Of a stretch of 64,000 bases of DNA, positions 52,376-60,068 are shown piece after piece. The notes under the pieces are model-generated. The model searched no databases. It was given only the letters and a program-made list of their open reading frames with translations, and was not told the origin of the DNA. A program made the position numbers and the translations under genes. Each line of letters opens with the position of its first letter. The stretch's first letter is position 1. The DNA comes from Pseudodesulfovibrio senegalensis (lineage in GTDB: Bacteria > Desulfobacterota > Desulfovibrionia > Desulfovibrionales > Desulfovibrionaceae): assembly GCF_008830225.1 (NCBI RefSeq), contig NZ_WAIE01000002.1:62001-126000 (forward strand), written 5' to 3'.

Positions 52376-54136
52376 ATGAGTTATATTTCGTCTGTCAGCA
52401 GCACCACGTACTCGCCCATCAGCACGTCGGGCAGCATCACCTTTTCCGGGCTGGGCAACGGCACCGATTTTGACGAGATTCGCGAAGCGCAGGTCGAGGC
52501 CCAGAGCGTCCAGTTGGAAACCTATGAGGCGGACCTTGAAGAGACTGAGTACATTGTGGACCTTCTGGAGGACCTTCAGGAGGAGTTCGAGGCGCTTGAG
52601 GATACCCTGTCCGAGTATGACGACCCTGACGAATTCATCGAGATGGGCGTGACCACCACGGATGACGATGCCGTGAGCGTGGAGGCCACGGGTGAAGCCC
52701 GCGAAGGGTCGTACGAACTGGAGATCAATCAGTTGGCGCGTTATGACGTGTGGGCAACCACCGGCTACACCTACGATTCCACCGATACGATCATAACCAC
52801 TACCGACACCCAACTGACCTTCACCTACGGCGACGAGACCATAGCCGTGGACGTTGCCGCAGGCACCACCCTGCAGGGATTGGTGGACAGCATCAACCGC
52901 GATTCCGATGCCAGTGAAGCCGTGGAAGCCAGCCTGCTCAGCGATGGGGATGAATACTATTTTTTCCTTTCCGGTCAGGACACCGGGGCGGACAATACCA
53001 TAACTCTTACCGACACGGGTACCATCGACGGTTTTGACCTGAGCAATTTCGAGAATACGCAGGAGGCCTGCAACGCCCAGATCAAGGTGGACGGCTTCCC
53101 CCCGGGTGAGGATACCTGGCTGGAACGCGATTCCAACGAGATCGACGATGTCATCGACGGCGTGGAAGTGAATCTGCGCGACACCACGGACGGCAGTACC
53201 CTGACCATCAACGTGGAATACGACGAAGACGCCATCAAGGAGAAGATTTACGATTTCGTGGAGGAGGTGAACCAGATCATACTGGACATCCAGACCCTGA
53301 CCGGCCGTCTTGAGGACGCTGCCAACGTGGAAAGCGGCGACGATGCTGACGAGGCCGCGGATGACGACGACGCTGACGACGTCACCTACACCGTGGACAA
53401 CTATGTTACCGATTTCATTTACGACAGCATCAAGAACGTTTTGTCCACGCAAGGAATCGGCACCTATTACGACTATGATTCCGGCGTGGGTGATTATTAC
53501 AATAGCCTTGCCATGCTGGGGTTCTACACGGATACGGACGAGGGCTCGGATACGTTCGGCCAGTTGCAGGACGACGAGGACGCGCTGGATGCGGCCCTTG
53601 ACGATGATCCCGGGGCCGTGGCCCGGCTGTTCTGTGCCTCGGGCGAGGCTACAACCTATTCGGATGATCTCAAGGTCACTTCATGGGTCGACAGCCTGAC
53701 CGAGGGTGGCGCGTATGATGTCTCCTACACCGTGTCGGGCGGCGTGATCACCGAGGCATACATCGATGGGGAAGCCGCCACCATCGACGGCACCACCCTG
53801 TTTGCCTCGTCCAGCGATTCCGGCTCGCAGGGTTTGTATCTTCAGGCCACCAATCTGTCCGACGGCGACCACTCGGGCACGGTGTACGTGAAGCAGGGCA
53901 AGGTCGGCGAGATGATCGACGTGATCAGTGAACTGAGCGCGGGCGACGGCGTGCTGGCCACGCAGATCGAATATTACGAGGAGTCGGTCAGCAGTCTTGA
54001 GGATTCCATCTATTCCGAGGAGTTGCGGCTGGACAACCTCAATACGCGCCTGAAGGAAAAGTATTCGGCGCTGGATTCCATGCTTTCCTATTATACCAAT
54101 ATGCAGTCCATGATCGCCTCATTGACTTCGACCTAG
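52376..54136 (+). CDS. fliD: flagellar filament-capping protein FliD
   Basis: Filament cap, 586 residues from ATG 52376. AGGAGGT is well placed for this ATG and too close to the one at 52370. It has TFSGLGNGTDFDEI at the N-terminus, as in FliD_N. A predicted coiled coil runs through about 35-80, and a matching coiled C-terminus contains EYYEESVSSLEDSIYSEELR and SMLSYYTNMQSMIASLTST. The middle is very acidic (DADEAADDDDADD near 325). It is the last gene of the flagellar operon and convergent with two unknown small genes. Confidence 0.92.
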   Translation: MSYISSVSSTTYSPISTSGSITFSGLGNGTDFDEIREAQVEAQSVQLETYEADLEETEYIVDLLEDLQEEFEALEDTLSEYDDPDEFIEMGVTTTDDDAVSVEATGEAREGSYELEINQLARYDVWATTGYTYDSTDTIITTTDTQLTFTYGDETIAVDVAAGTTLQGLVDSINRDSDASEAVEASLLSDGDEYYFFLSGQDTGADNTITLTDTGTIDGFDLSNFENTQEACNAQIKVDGFPPGEDTWLERDSNEIDDVIDGVEVNLRDTTDGSTLTINVEYDEDAIKEKIYDFVEEVNQIILDIQTLTGRLEDAANVESGDDADEAADDDDADDVTYTVDNYVTDFIYDSIKNVLSTQGIGTYYDYDSGVGDYYNSLAMLGFYTDTDEGSDTFGQLQDDEDALDAALDDDPGAVARLFCASGEATTYSDDLKVTSWVDSLTEGGAYDVSYTVSGGVITEAYIDGEAATIDGTTLFASSSDSGSQGLYLQATNLSDGDHSGTVYVKQGKVGEMIDVISELSAGDGVLATQIEYYEESVSSLEDSIYSEELRLDNLNTRLKEKYSALDSMLSYYTNMQSMIASLTST

Positions 54137-54152
54137 AACATGCTCCAACGGT

Positions 54153-54443
54153 TCAACAGGGTCTGTCGTCCGGGGAAAGAGCCCGGAGGCGGACCTTGTT
54201 GCTTCTGGGGAATTCCTTTTTTAGCAGCCGTTTGAGCAGGGGGCGCAGTCCCTTGGCGGATTCTATGTACCGGGCTTGTTCAAAGCCGTTCTGAATGACG
54301 CAAAAGGCCTCCGGCCCGGAGCGGCGTATGATCACGGCCCGGTCCCGTTTGTAGGTCAGCAGTTCCAGCCCGTGGCCCTGTTCCATTGCTTTGATTTTGC
54401 CGAGCACCACACCCAGTGCCGCGGCCTTGTCGATCATGGCCAT
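54153..54443 (-). CDS. unknown small basic protein, paralogue B of a tandem pair
   Basis: 96 residues, family not recognised. Clearly homologous to the next gene upstream (54454-54759): both share MIDK, TYKR(D/N)RA(V/I)(I/L)IRR, GP..F.V(I/V)Q.G and LLKKEFPRS-type stretches through residue 85. No signal peptide or membrane helix; predicted alpha/beta and basic at the C-terminus. I chose ATG 54443 (MAMIDK) with GAAGG upstream. It lies 10 bp after its paralogue and is convergent with fliD. Arose by tandem duplication; function unknown. Confidence 0.7.
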   Translation of the reverse strand: MAMIDKAAALGVVLGKIKAMEQGHGLELLTYKRDRAVIIRRSGPEAFCVIQNGFEQARYIESAKGLRPLLKRLLKKEFPRSNKVRLRALSPDDRPC

Positions 54444-54453
54444 GGTGCCGCCT

Positions 54454-54759
54454 TCAGATGGTTTTTCGGGTTTCGGGCCGCAGGGGAGCGTTCTCGTCCA
54501 ATGCATAAACACGGATTTTCGTGCTTCTGGGAAATTCCTTTTTGAACAGCGTCTTGAGGCGTTTTTTGATGCTGGTCCCGTTTTCCTCAAAGGTGTTGCT
54601 TTCATACCCGGCCTGCACCACGGCAAAGGAATCCGGTCCGGTCCTGCGTATCAGGATGGCGCGGTTGCGCTTGTAGGTTCGCAGGTCCAATCCCTGGCCG
54701 ATGTCCATTTTGTCCAGCTTGCGCAGGATGGTGTTCATGGCGGACGATTTGTCGATCAT
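54454..54759 (-). CDS. unknown small basic protein, paralogue A of a tandem pair
   Basis: 101 residues, family not recognised. It aligns over most of its length with the downstream gene: GQGLDLRTYKRNRAILIRRT against GHGLELLTYKRDRAVIIRRS, and LFKKEFPRSTKIR against LLKKEFPRSNKVR. No signal peptide, cysteine motif or membrane helix. The start ATG 54759 lacks a clear ribosome-binding site. It is divergent from rlmD at 60 bp. The conserved basic patches could suggest nucleic-acid binding, but this is a guess. Confidence 0.7.
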   Translation of the reverse strand: MIDKSSAMNTILRKLDKMDIGQGLDLRTYKRNRAILIRRTGPDSFAVVQAGYESNTFEENGTSIKKRLKTLFKKEFPRSTKIRVYALDENAPLRPETRKTI

Positions 54760-54819
54760 GGTGGTCGAGGATAGACAGGGCCGGGGAAACCTGTCAAACC
54801 TCGGCCACGGAGAATTATT

Positions 54820-56208
54820 ATGCAAAAAGGCGAAATGATCGAATGTGGCGTTGAGGCTTTGGCTTTTGGCGGCGACGGCATTGCCCGCGTGGACGGCATG
54901 GCCGTTTTCGTGCAGCGCGGCCTGCCCGGCCAGCGCGTGCGCGCACGGTTGACGTTGGTGAAGAAACGGTTTGCCAAGGCCGTGGTGGAAGAGGTGCTGG
55001 AACAGACCCCGCATTTCGTGGAACCGCAATGCCCGCATTTTGGCGTGTGCGGCGGATGCGTATGGCAGGATCTGGCCTATTCGGAACAACTGGCCTGGAA
55101 ATCCCGGCAGGTGTCGGATGCGTTGGCGCGCATCGGCGGCGTGGAACCGGAAATGCTGGAGCCCGTGCCCTCTCCCGCAGTGTTCGGCTACCGCAACAAG
55201 ATGGAATTCGCCTTTGCCGGAGGGCGTGCGGATGAGCCGCTGCGCCTGGGCCTGCATGCGCGTACCGAACCGGGACGCAAGGGGCAAGGAGCCGTATTCG
55301 ATGTGGAGCGGTGCCCGCTGTGTTCGGAACGGACCATGGATGTGCTGCGCGAGGCGCGACTCTTGTGTCAGGAATCCGGCATTGCGGCGTATGATCCCGC
55401 CTCAGGGCGTGGCTATTGGCGGCATCTGGTGGTGCGGCATACGGGTACAGACCAACTCATGGCCCATCTGATCACTGCGGACGACCCCAAGCTGCACAAG
55501 GACGCCGCGCGCATTGTCGAGGCCCTGCACGCCTCGATTCCGGGCATGGATTCCTGTGTGCATTCCAGCCGCCGTAGCCGCAATACCCTGGCCTTTGGCG
55601 AGCGCGTGCATCATGTCAGCGGCAGCAAATACATTGAGGAGCGTTTGCTGCGCGGCGATACGGCCGTGCGCTACCGTATATCCGCCAACTCGTTTTTCCA
55701 GACCAATACGCAAGGTGCCTCGGACCTGTACGATGCCGTGTTGCACATGGGCGGTTTCAGCGCGGACCAGACCGTGCTGGACCTGTACTGCGGGGCCGGC
55801 GGCATCGGTCTTTTCCTTGCGGGTGTGGTTCGCAGGGTAGTCGGTTTCGAGCTTTCGCCGGACGCGGTGCGCGATGCGTATGCCAACGCCCGCATGAACG
55901 GGCTTGAAAATTGCGAGTATCATGCCGGGAGTCTTGAAGACGGGCTGAATCTTGATTCGTTACCCCGGCCGGACGTGGTGGTCTGCGACCCGCCGAGGTC
56001 CGGCATGCATGAACCGGTGGTCAAGGCGTTGCTCGCATTGCGGCCCAAACGCATCGTGGCGGTTTCCTGCGATCCCGCCACTCTTGCCCGTGACTGTTCG
56101 CGGCTTGCCCCGCAGTATTCAGTGGTTCGGGCACAAGCTGTGGACCTTTTTGCGCACACGCATCATGTGGAGACCGTTGCCATTCTGGAGCGCGCCGATT
56201 TCGACTGA
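54820..56208 (+). CDS. rlmD: 23S rRNA (uracil-1939-C5)-methyltransferase, RlmD/RumA-type
   Basis: SAM-dependent RNA methyltransferase of the TrmA/RumA family. 462 residues. A TRAM domain at about 5-62 is followed by an Fe-S motif Cys71-x5-Cys77-x2-Cys80 with a fourth ligand at Cys165 or Cys168. The SAM site is DLYCGAGGIGLF (321-332), and the catalytic Cys417 lies in VSCDPATLARD. Whether the target is U1939 or U747 (RlmC) cannot be decided from sequence alone. Confidence 0.85.
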   Translation: MQKGEMIECGVEALAFGGDGIARVDGMAVFVQRGLPGQRVRARLTLVKKRFAKAVVEEVLEQTPHFVEPQCPHFGVCGGCVWQDLAYSEQLAWKSRQVSDALARIGGVEPEMLEPVPSPAVFGYRNKMEFAFAGGRADEPLRLGLHARTEPGRKGQGAVFDVERCPLCSERTMDVLREARLLCQESGIAAYDPASGRGYWRHLVVRHTGTDQLMAHLITADDPKLHKDAARIVEALHASIPGMDSCVHSSRRSRNTLAFGERVHHVSGSKYIEERLLRGDTAVRYRISANSFFQTNTQGASDLYDAVLHMGGFSADQTVLDLYCGAGGIGLFLAGVVRRVVGFELSPDAVRDAYANARMNGLENCEYHAGSLEDGLNLDSLPRPDVVVCDPPRSGMHEPVVKALLALRPKRIVAVSCDPATLARDCSRLAPQYSVVRAQAVDLFAHTHHVETVAILERADFD

Positions 56209-56272
56209 TTGCCTTTGCCGCGCAAATTCGGCACTCTGAATCCCTTGTCCGTGAACCGTAATCGGAGGCACC

Positions 56273-57520
56273 ATGTCCGTCATCGTCCGTAAAAGCCTGC
56301 TGGAACTCATTTTCACCGGCGCGTTCATGAAACGCTGGAACGACAAGCTGCGGCCCATGGAATTGGTGGAAGTGGACAAACAGGCCCACAAGATGCTGGT
56401 GGCGTGGTTGCTGTTCGTCATCAATTCGCGGGACATGGACGTGGCGCGCAGGCGTGCGCTGGGCGAGGCCGTGGTGGAAGGCGGTCTGTTCGATTACCTG
56501 TACCGTCTGGTCATCACGGACATCAAGCCGCCGGTTTTCTACAAGATCAAGGAAAACCGGGAAGATTATCGGAAGCTTACCGAATGGGTGCTCAGCGAGC
56601 TGACCCCGCGCATCAGCCCCTTGGGACCGGAGTTCCGCGAGCGCATGACCGCCTATCTCATGGAGCCGGAAGACAAGGGCTTGGCCCGCCGTATTTTGCA
56701 GGCCTCGCACCTGTACGCCAGCTATTCCGAGTTCAAGCTGCTCAAAGCCATCAACGAGATGGACCATGAATTGACCGGGATCGAGCAGAGTTTTCTGGAC
56801 CGGCTGGGTGCGCTTTCGGACATCAGGGGTGTTTCCGACCTTCTGGATGAGGAGGGCACTGTGCTGGGCAAGTTCGCCCGCATGTGCGGCCGCCTGCGGT
56901 TTCAGAAGCGGTGGTCCCAGACCCCGCGCGTCCCCGAGACATCGGTGCTGGGGCATATGTACATCGTGGCTGCCTATTCGTGGTTTTTCAGCATCGAAGT
57001 GGGCGCGTGCCGGGCGCGCATGCAGAACAACTTCTTTTCCGGATTGGTGCACGACCTGCCCGAACTGCTGACCCGCGACATCATTTCTCCGGTCAAGGGT
57101 GCGTCCCCGGAAATGGCGGACCTGATTCGCGATTACGAATTGCGCGAGCTGGAGCGCGTGGTGCTCAAACCGTTGCGGGATGGTGGCTACGAAGACATAG
57201 CCGGCCGCATGGCCTATTTCCTGGGTCTGGAGGTCGGCTCCGAATTCAAGAGTTCCATCCAGCGCGACGGCTGCATCGAGGAGGTCACTTCCGCCCAACT
57301 GGCCGCCAACTGCAACCACGACTCGCTGGACCCCAAGGACGGCGAACTGCTCAAGGTCTGCGACAGCCTCGCCGCCTACATCGAGGCGCACACCGCGCTC
57401 AGAAACGGCATTTCCTCGGACCAGTTGCATCAGGCCCTGTACCGCATTCGTCAGCGTTATCACGATAACCCCACGGTGGCCGGAGTCCAGATCAGCGCAC
57501 TGCTGGCCGATTTCGACTAA
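56273..57520 (+). CDS. HD-domain protein (YfbR-like metal-dependent phosphohydrolase)
   Basis: A 415-residue cytoplasmic protein. Residues about 215-400 form an HD domain with His228 (LGHMYIVA), His260-Asp261 in GLVHDLPELLTRD, and a later Asp in ELLKVCDSLAAYIEAH. The pattern resembles HD_3/YfbR-like 5'-nucleotidases, but the first 200 residues are unlike them and not recognised. A ribosome-binding site (CGGAGG) precedes the ATG. No operon partner is evident. Function as a nucleotidase is only inferred. Confidence 0.72.
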   Translation: MSVIVRKSLLELIFTGAFMKRWNDKLRPMELVEVDKQAHKMLVAWLLFVINSRDMDVARRRALGEAVVEGGLFDYLYRLVITDIKPPVFYKIKENREDYRKLTEWVLSELTPRISPLGPEFRERMTAYLMEPEDKGLARRILQASHLYASYSEFKLLKAINEMDHELTGIEQSFLDRLGALSDIRGVSDLLDEEGTVLGKFARMCGRLRFQKRWSQTPRVPETSVLGHMYIVAAYSWFFSIEVGACRARMQNNFFSGLVHDLPELLTRDIISPVKGASPEMADLIRDYELRELERVVLKPLRDGGYEDIAGRMAYFLGLEVGSEFKSSIQRDGCIEEVTSAQLAANCNHDSLDPKDGELLKVCDSLAAYIEAHTALRNGISSDQLHQALYRIRQRYHDNPTVAGVQISALLADFD

Positions 57521-57577
57521 AACGCCTTCAGGCTGCCGATAGCGGCCCGATAGCTGCCGGTAACAACGGGGATGCAA

Positions 57578-57626
57578 AAAGAGCAAATCCTCGCGTACGT
57601 TGGTGTACGCGTCGTCCTTGCTCTTT
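57578..57626 (+). other. two-part stem-loop after the HD-domain gene
   Basis: Outer arms AAAGAGCAA/TTGCTCTTT (9 bp) enclose inner arms CGCGTAC/GTACGCG (7 bp, 57592-57611) with an internal loop. A moderately T-rich stretch follows. It may act as a terminator or as structured RNA between the HD gene and cbiM. Confidence 0.5.
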
Positions 57627-57700
57627 CCCGCCTTTTGGAGTCAGCCTGCGTGGTCGGCATGACATGCGCTCTGATTCCCCCTTTCTTTTGAAGCCGCGCC

Positions 57701-57732
57701 TTGTTGTTCGTTTGCGCATGGTGTATACGCAA
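57701..57732 (+). promoter_or_regulatory. cbiM promoter with overlapping TTGCG-N11-CGCAA operator
   Basis: TTGTTG (57701-57706) and TATACG (57724-57729) with the optimal 17-bp spacing. An inverted repeat with half-sites TTGCGCAT and ATACGCAA (57712-57732) overlaps the spacer and -10. The same half-site occurs at the rrf2 promoter. Confidence 0.55.
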
Positions 57733-57804
57733 TGAAAATTCGTATGCGCTTGTTTGGTGGCGTCATTTGGCGTCAACTGCGACGGGCGCAAGAGGGGATG
57801 GAAG

Positions 57805-58404
57805 ATGCATATTTCCGAAGGGGTCCTGGCTGCCCCGGTTCTCTTGTCCGGTGCGGCGTTGACCGTGGTCGGAACTGCGGTGGGCCTCAGGCGCATGGAT
57901 TACGACCGCATCATGGGGGTGGCCATCCTGTCCGCGGCTTTTTTCGTGGCCTCGCTGGTGCATGTGCCTGTAGGGCCGTCCAGCGCACACCTGATCCTCA
58001 ACGGCCTGCTCGGTCTTGTGTTGGGTTGGGCCGCGTTTCCTTCCATATTGGTTGCGCTTTTGTTGCAGGCCGTGCTGTTCCAGTACGGCGGGTTGACCGT
58101 TCTGGGACTGAACACCTTTACCATGGCCGCTCCCGCCGTGCTTTGCTACTACCTGTTCCGGCCGCTTTTGCGCAACGGCAAGGCCGCTGTCGGGGCGTTT
58201 CTGGTGGGCTTTTGCTCCGTGCTTCTCAGCGCGCTGTTCGCAGCCTCGGCCCTGGCTCTTTCCGGCGAAGCGTTTGTGCCGCTGGCGGCCGGTTTGGTAG
58301 CCGCTCATATTCCGATTATGGTCGTGGAAGGGTTTATCACCATGTTCGCCTATTCATTTCTTGCGCGGGTCAAACCCGAGGTTCTGCAAGGAATAACAGC
58401 ATAA
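57805..58404 (+). CDS. CbiM/NikM-like ECF transporter substrate-binding membrane protein
   Basis: A 199-residue inner-membrane protein with six or seven helices. It begins MHISEG, the N-terminus in which the amino group and His2 bind Co or Ni in CbiM/NikM. VGPSSAHLILNGLLGLVLGWA and GLNTFTMAAPA are further family landmarks. I chose ATG 57805 so that MHI is N-terminal. The next gene is NikL-like. No CbiQ or CbiO (T component, ATPase) is encoded nearby. Nickel is slightly favoured because of the nikL-like partner. Confidence 0.85.
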   Translation: MHISEGVLAAPVLLSGAALTVVGTAVGLRRMDYDRIMGVAILSAAFFVASLVHVPVGPSSAHLILNGLLGLVLGWAAFPSILVALLLQAVLFQYGGLTVLGLNTFTMAAPAVLCYYLFRPLLRNGKAAVGAFLVGFCSVLLSALFAASALALSGEAFVPLAAGLVAAHIPIMVVEGFITMFAYSFLARVKPEVLQGITA

Positions 58405-58417
58405 CTACGGAGTTTTT

Positions 58418-59044
58418 ATGAAATATCTGCACATGATCCTGATCTGTGCGTGTGTGTCTGTGTGCATGACACCGCGCGCCGAAGCCCACAAGGTTAATAT
58501 TTTTGCCTATGTGGATGGCGACATCATCCACACGTCCAGCGGCTACAGCAAAAGCAGGCGCGTCCAGAGCGGCACCGTGGAGGTGCGGGATTCGGCCACC
58601 GGAAAGGTGTTGCTGACCGGTACGACCGATACGCAGGGGCATTTCTCCTTCCCCGTTCCGGAACAGGCTCGGTCGGGGCACATGGATCTTGATCTGGTGA
58701 TTCTTGCCGGGCAGGGGCACAGGGGTGTTTGGAAAATGCCGTATGAGGAGTATAATTCGAGTTCTAATGTGGAAAACTCAACTGGTAAACTTGTGGAAAA
58801 CACAAGTGCGGATGGTGTGGAAACGGCTGTTGGGTCCGGCGCCAATGATGTGGCTGTCTCAAGGGGCGAACTGGAGGATGTGATTCGCCAGGTTGTTCGA
58901 GAAGAGGTGGGCGGCATCAGGGTGATGATCGCCGATATGCGCAATGAAGATCCCGGTATCCCTGAAGTGCTTGCAGGTATTGGATATTTGTTTGGGATCG
59001 CTGGCCTGATAGCGTGGGTTCGTTCGCGTCGTCCTCGCTCCTGA
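58418..59044 (+). CDS. NikL-like exported accessory protein of metal transporter
   Basis: A 208-residue protein with a signal peptide. Predicted cleavage after AEA leaves His as the first mature residue (HKVNIFAYVDGDIIH). The extracytoplasmic domain is of carboxypeptidase-regulatory type (SGTVEVRDSATGKVLLTGTT, then DTQGHFSFPVP). One C-terminal transmembrane helix (IGYLFGIAGLIAWV) and a basic tail anchor it. This is the plan of NikL/CbiL-type proteins paired with NikM. The linker at about 110-150 is Ser/Asn-rich. The gene is 13 bp after cbiM. Confidence 0.75.
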   Translation: MKYLHMILICACVSVCMTPRAEAHKVNIFAYVDGDIIHTSSGYSKSRRVQSGTVEVRDSATGKVLLTGTTDTQGHFSFPVPEQARSGHMDLDLVILAGQGHRGVWKMPYEEYNSSSNVENSTGKLVENTSADGVETAVGSGANDVAVSRGELEDVIRQVVREEVGGIRVMIADMRNEDPGIPEVLAGIGYLFGIAGLIAWVRSRRPRS

Positions 59045-59089
59045 GTCGTTGCATGTAAAGGCGCCTTTTGCTTTTGCACTGTTTTTGTG

Positions 59090-59117
59090 CTTGTCATTTG
59101 CGTACGCAATGTATACC
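59090..59117 (+). promoter_or_regulatory. rrf2 promoter containing perfect palindrome TTGCGTACGCAA
   Basis: The 12-bp palindrome (59098-59109) lies immediately before a -10-like TATACC (59112-59117). CTTGTC at 59090 would be a -35 with 16-bp spacing. TACGCAATG is shared exactly with the cbiM promoter region. Confidence 0.5.
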
Positions 59118-59189
59118 TCGTAGGTTCCATGTTGTGTGGAATAAAAAACGTGTGAATATGTGGACAAACGAGATGTATGTTTGCTAAGG

Positions 59190-59209
59190 CACTGTCCGTG
59201 AGGGCAGTG
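59190..59209 (+). promoter_or_regulatory. inverted repeat in rrf2 leader
   Basis: CACTGTCC-GTGA-GGGCAGTG has 7 of 8 matched positions and lies 11 bp before the rrf2 ATG. It is a possible autoregulatory operator or RNA hairpin. Confidence 0.4.
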
Positions 59210-59220
59210 AGGTATATATT

Positions 59221-59667
59221 ATGAGATTGACGACGCGAAGCAGGTATGGAACCCGCATGGCCTTGGATATTGCGCAAAACGGTGCAACCAGTCCGGTGCG
59301 AATCAGCGATATAGCCCAACGTCAGGGCGTATCGGTCAAGTATCTTGAAAAGCTCATTCGCGAGCTGAAGCAGGCGGGATTCATCCGCAGCAAGCGCGGG
59401 CCGCGCGGCGGGCATATGCTGGCCAAGGACCCCGGCGAGATTACCGTGGGCGAGATCGTGCGCGTTCTCGAGGGAGACATTTCTCTGGTGGAGTGTGGAA
59501 CGGACGAATCCTCGTGTCCGCGTTTTGCCGACTGTGTGACGCGCAATCTTTGGGTGCAGGCTTCCGAAGCCATGTACAACAGACTCAACGCAATCACGTT
59601 GGACGACCTTTTGCGCGATCTGGACGACTGTTCCGATCCTTCCAACAGGAATCCGTCGCTCAAATAA
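59221..59667 (+). CDS. Rrf2-family transcriptional regulator with IscR-like cysteines
   Basis: A 148-residue regulator. The winged helix occupies about 1-75 (MRLTTRSRYGTRMALDIA, ISDIAQRQGVSVKYLEKLI, RGPRGGHML). Cys92, Cys99 and Cys105 (VECG, SSCPR, ADC) correspond to the Fe-S ligands of IscR, but with C-x6-C-x5-C spacing instead of C-x5-C-x5-C. An Fe-S or redox-sensing role is therefore probable. A palindrome in its own promoter and a related site at cbiM suggest autoregulation and control of cbiM-nikL. AGGT precedes the ATG. Confidence 0.88.
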   Translation: MRLTTRSRYGTRMALDIAQNGATSPVRISDIAQRQGVSVKYLEKLIRELKQAGFIRSKRGPRGGHMLAKDPGEITVGEIVRVLEGDISLVECGTDESSCPRFADCVTRNLWVQASEAMYNRLNAITLDDLLRDLDDCSDPSNRNPSLK

Positions 59668-60068
59668 CCGTTCACGTTGCCGATAAACAGATCGGCCACA
59701 AAGACCACATCTTCGCGTACGGAAAAATACGTGATGATTTCGGGTTTTTTTTCGTGTCGTCCGAGTGCTGTGCCTGACGGCCGAGGCTTCACCACGGCGG
59801 CCAGCTCGGTTCCGTTGGATTCTGCGTGCTTTCGAAGTTGTCCGTGAGCGTGCATGGCCACCTTGCGCAGGCGGCTATGCCCGGTATTCCGTGCCAATTC
59901 CCTTTTCCATCCTGACGATCCTGCCCCGTTGCTCGGCGGCGCCGCTTGTGAAAGTGGCGCGAGCCGCGATTCGTTGCGTCGTCCCGACGGGAAGTCCTTG
60001 TTTTTGGCAAGGCTATGATTCATGATCGGCGTTCATGCAATGATGGCAATCGTGGCGGGAGGTATCCC
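59668..60068. other. 401-bp intergenic region between rrf2 and the flavoprotein gene
   Basis: I see no supported gene, promoter of good quality or terminator here. A minus-strand open reading crosses this region and continues antisense into rrf2, but it has no ribosome-binding site or recognisable domain. A degraded gene cannot be excluded. Confidence 0.5.

Noticed and set aside
51176-53452. 758-codon open reading on the minus strand across flgL and fliD
   Set aside because: It lies antisense to two clear flagellar genes, has repetitive Val/Gly/His-rich sequence typical of a GC-rich shadow frame and no ribosome-binding site.
57627-57804. Cobalamin riboswitch upstream of cbiM
   Set aside because: No B12-box-like sequence or the required extended fold is visible; a protein operator is the better explanation.
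59322-60023. 233-codon minus-strand reading between rrf2 and the flavoprotein gene
   Set aside because: It continues antisense through most of rrf2 and lacks a ribosome-binding site or known motifs.
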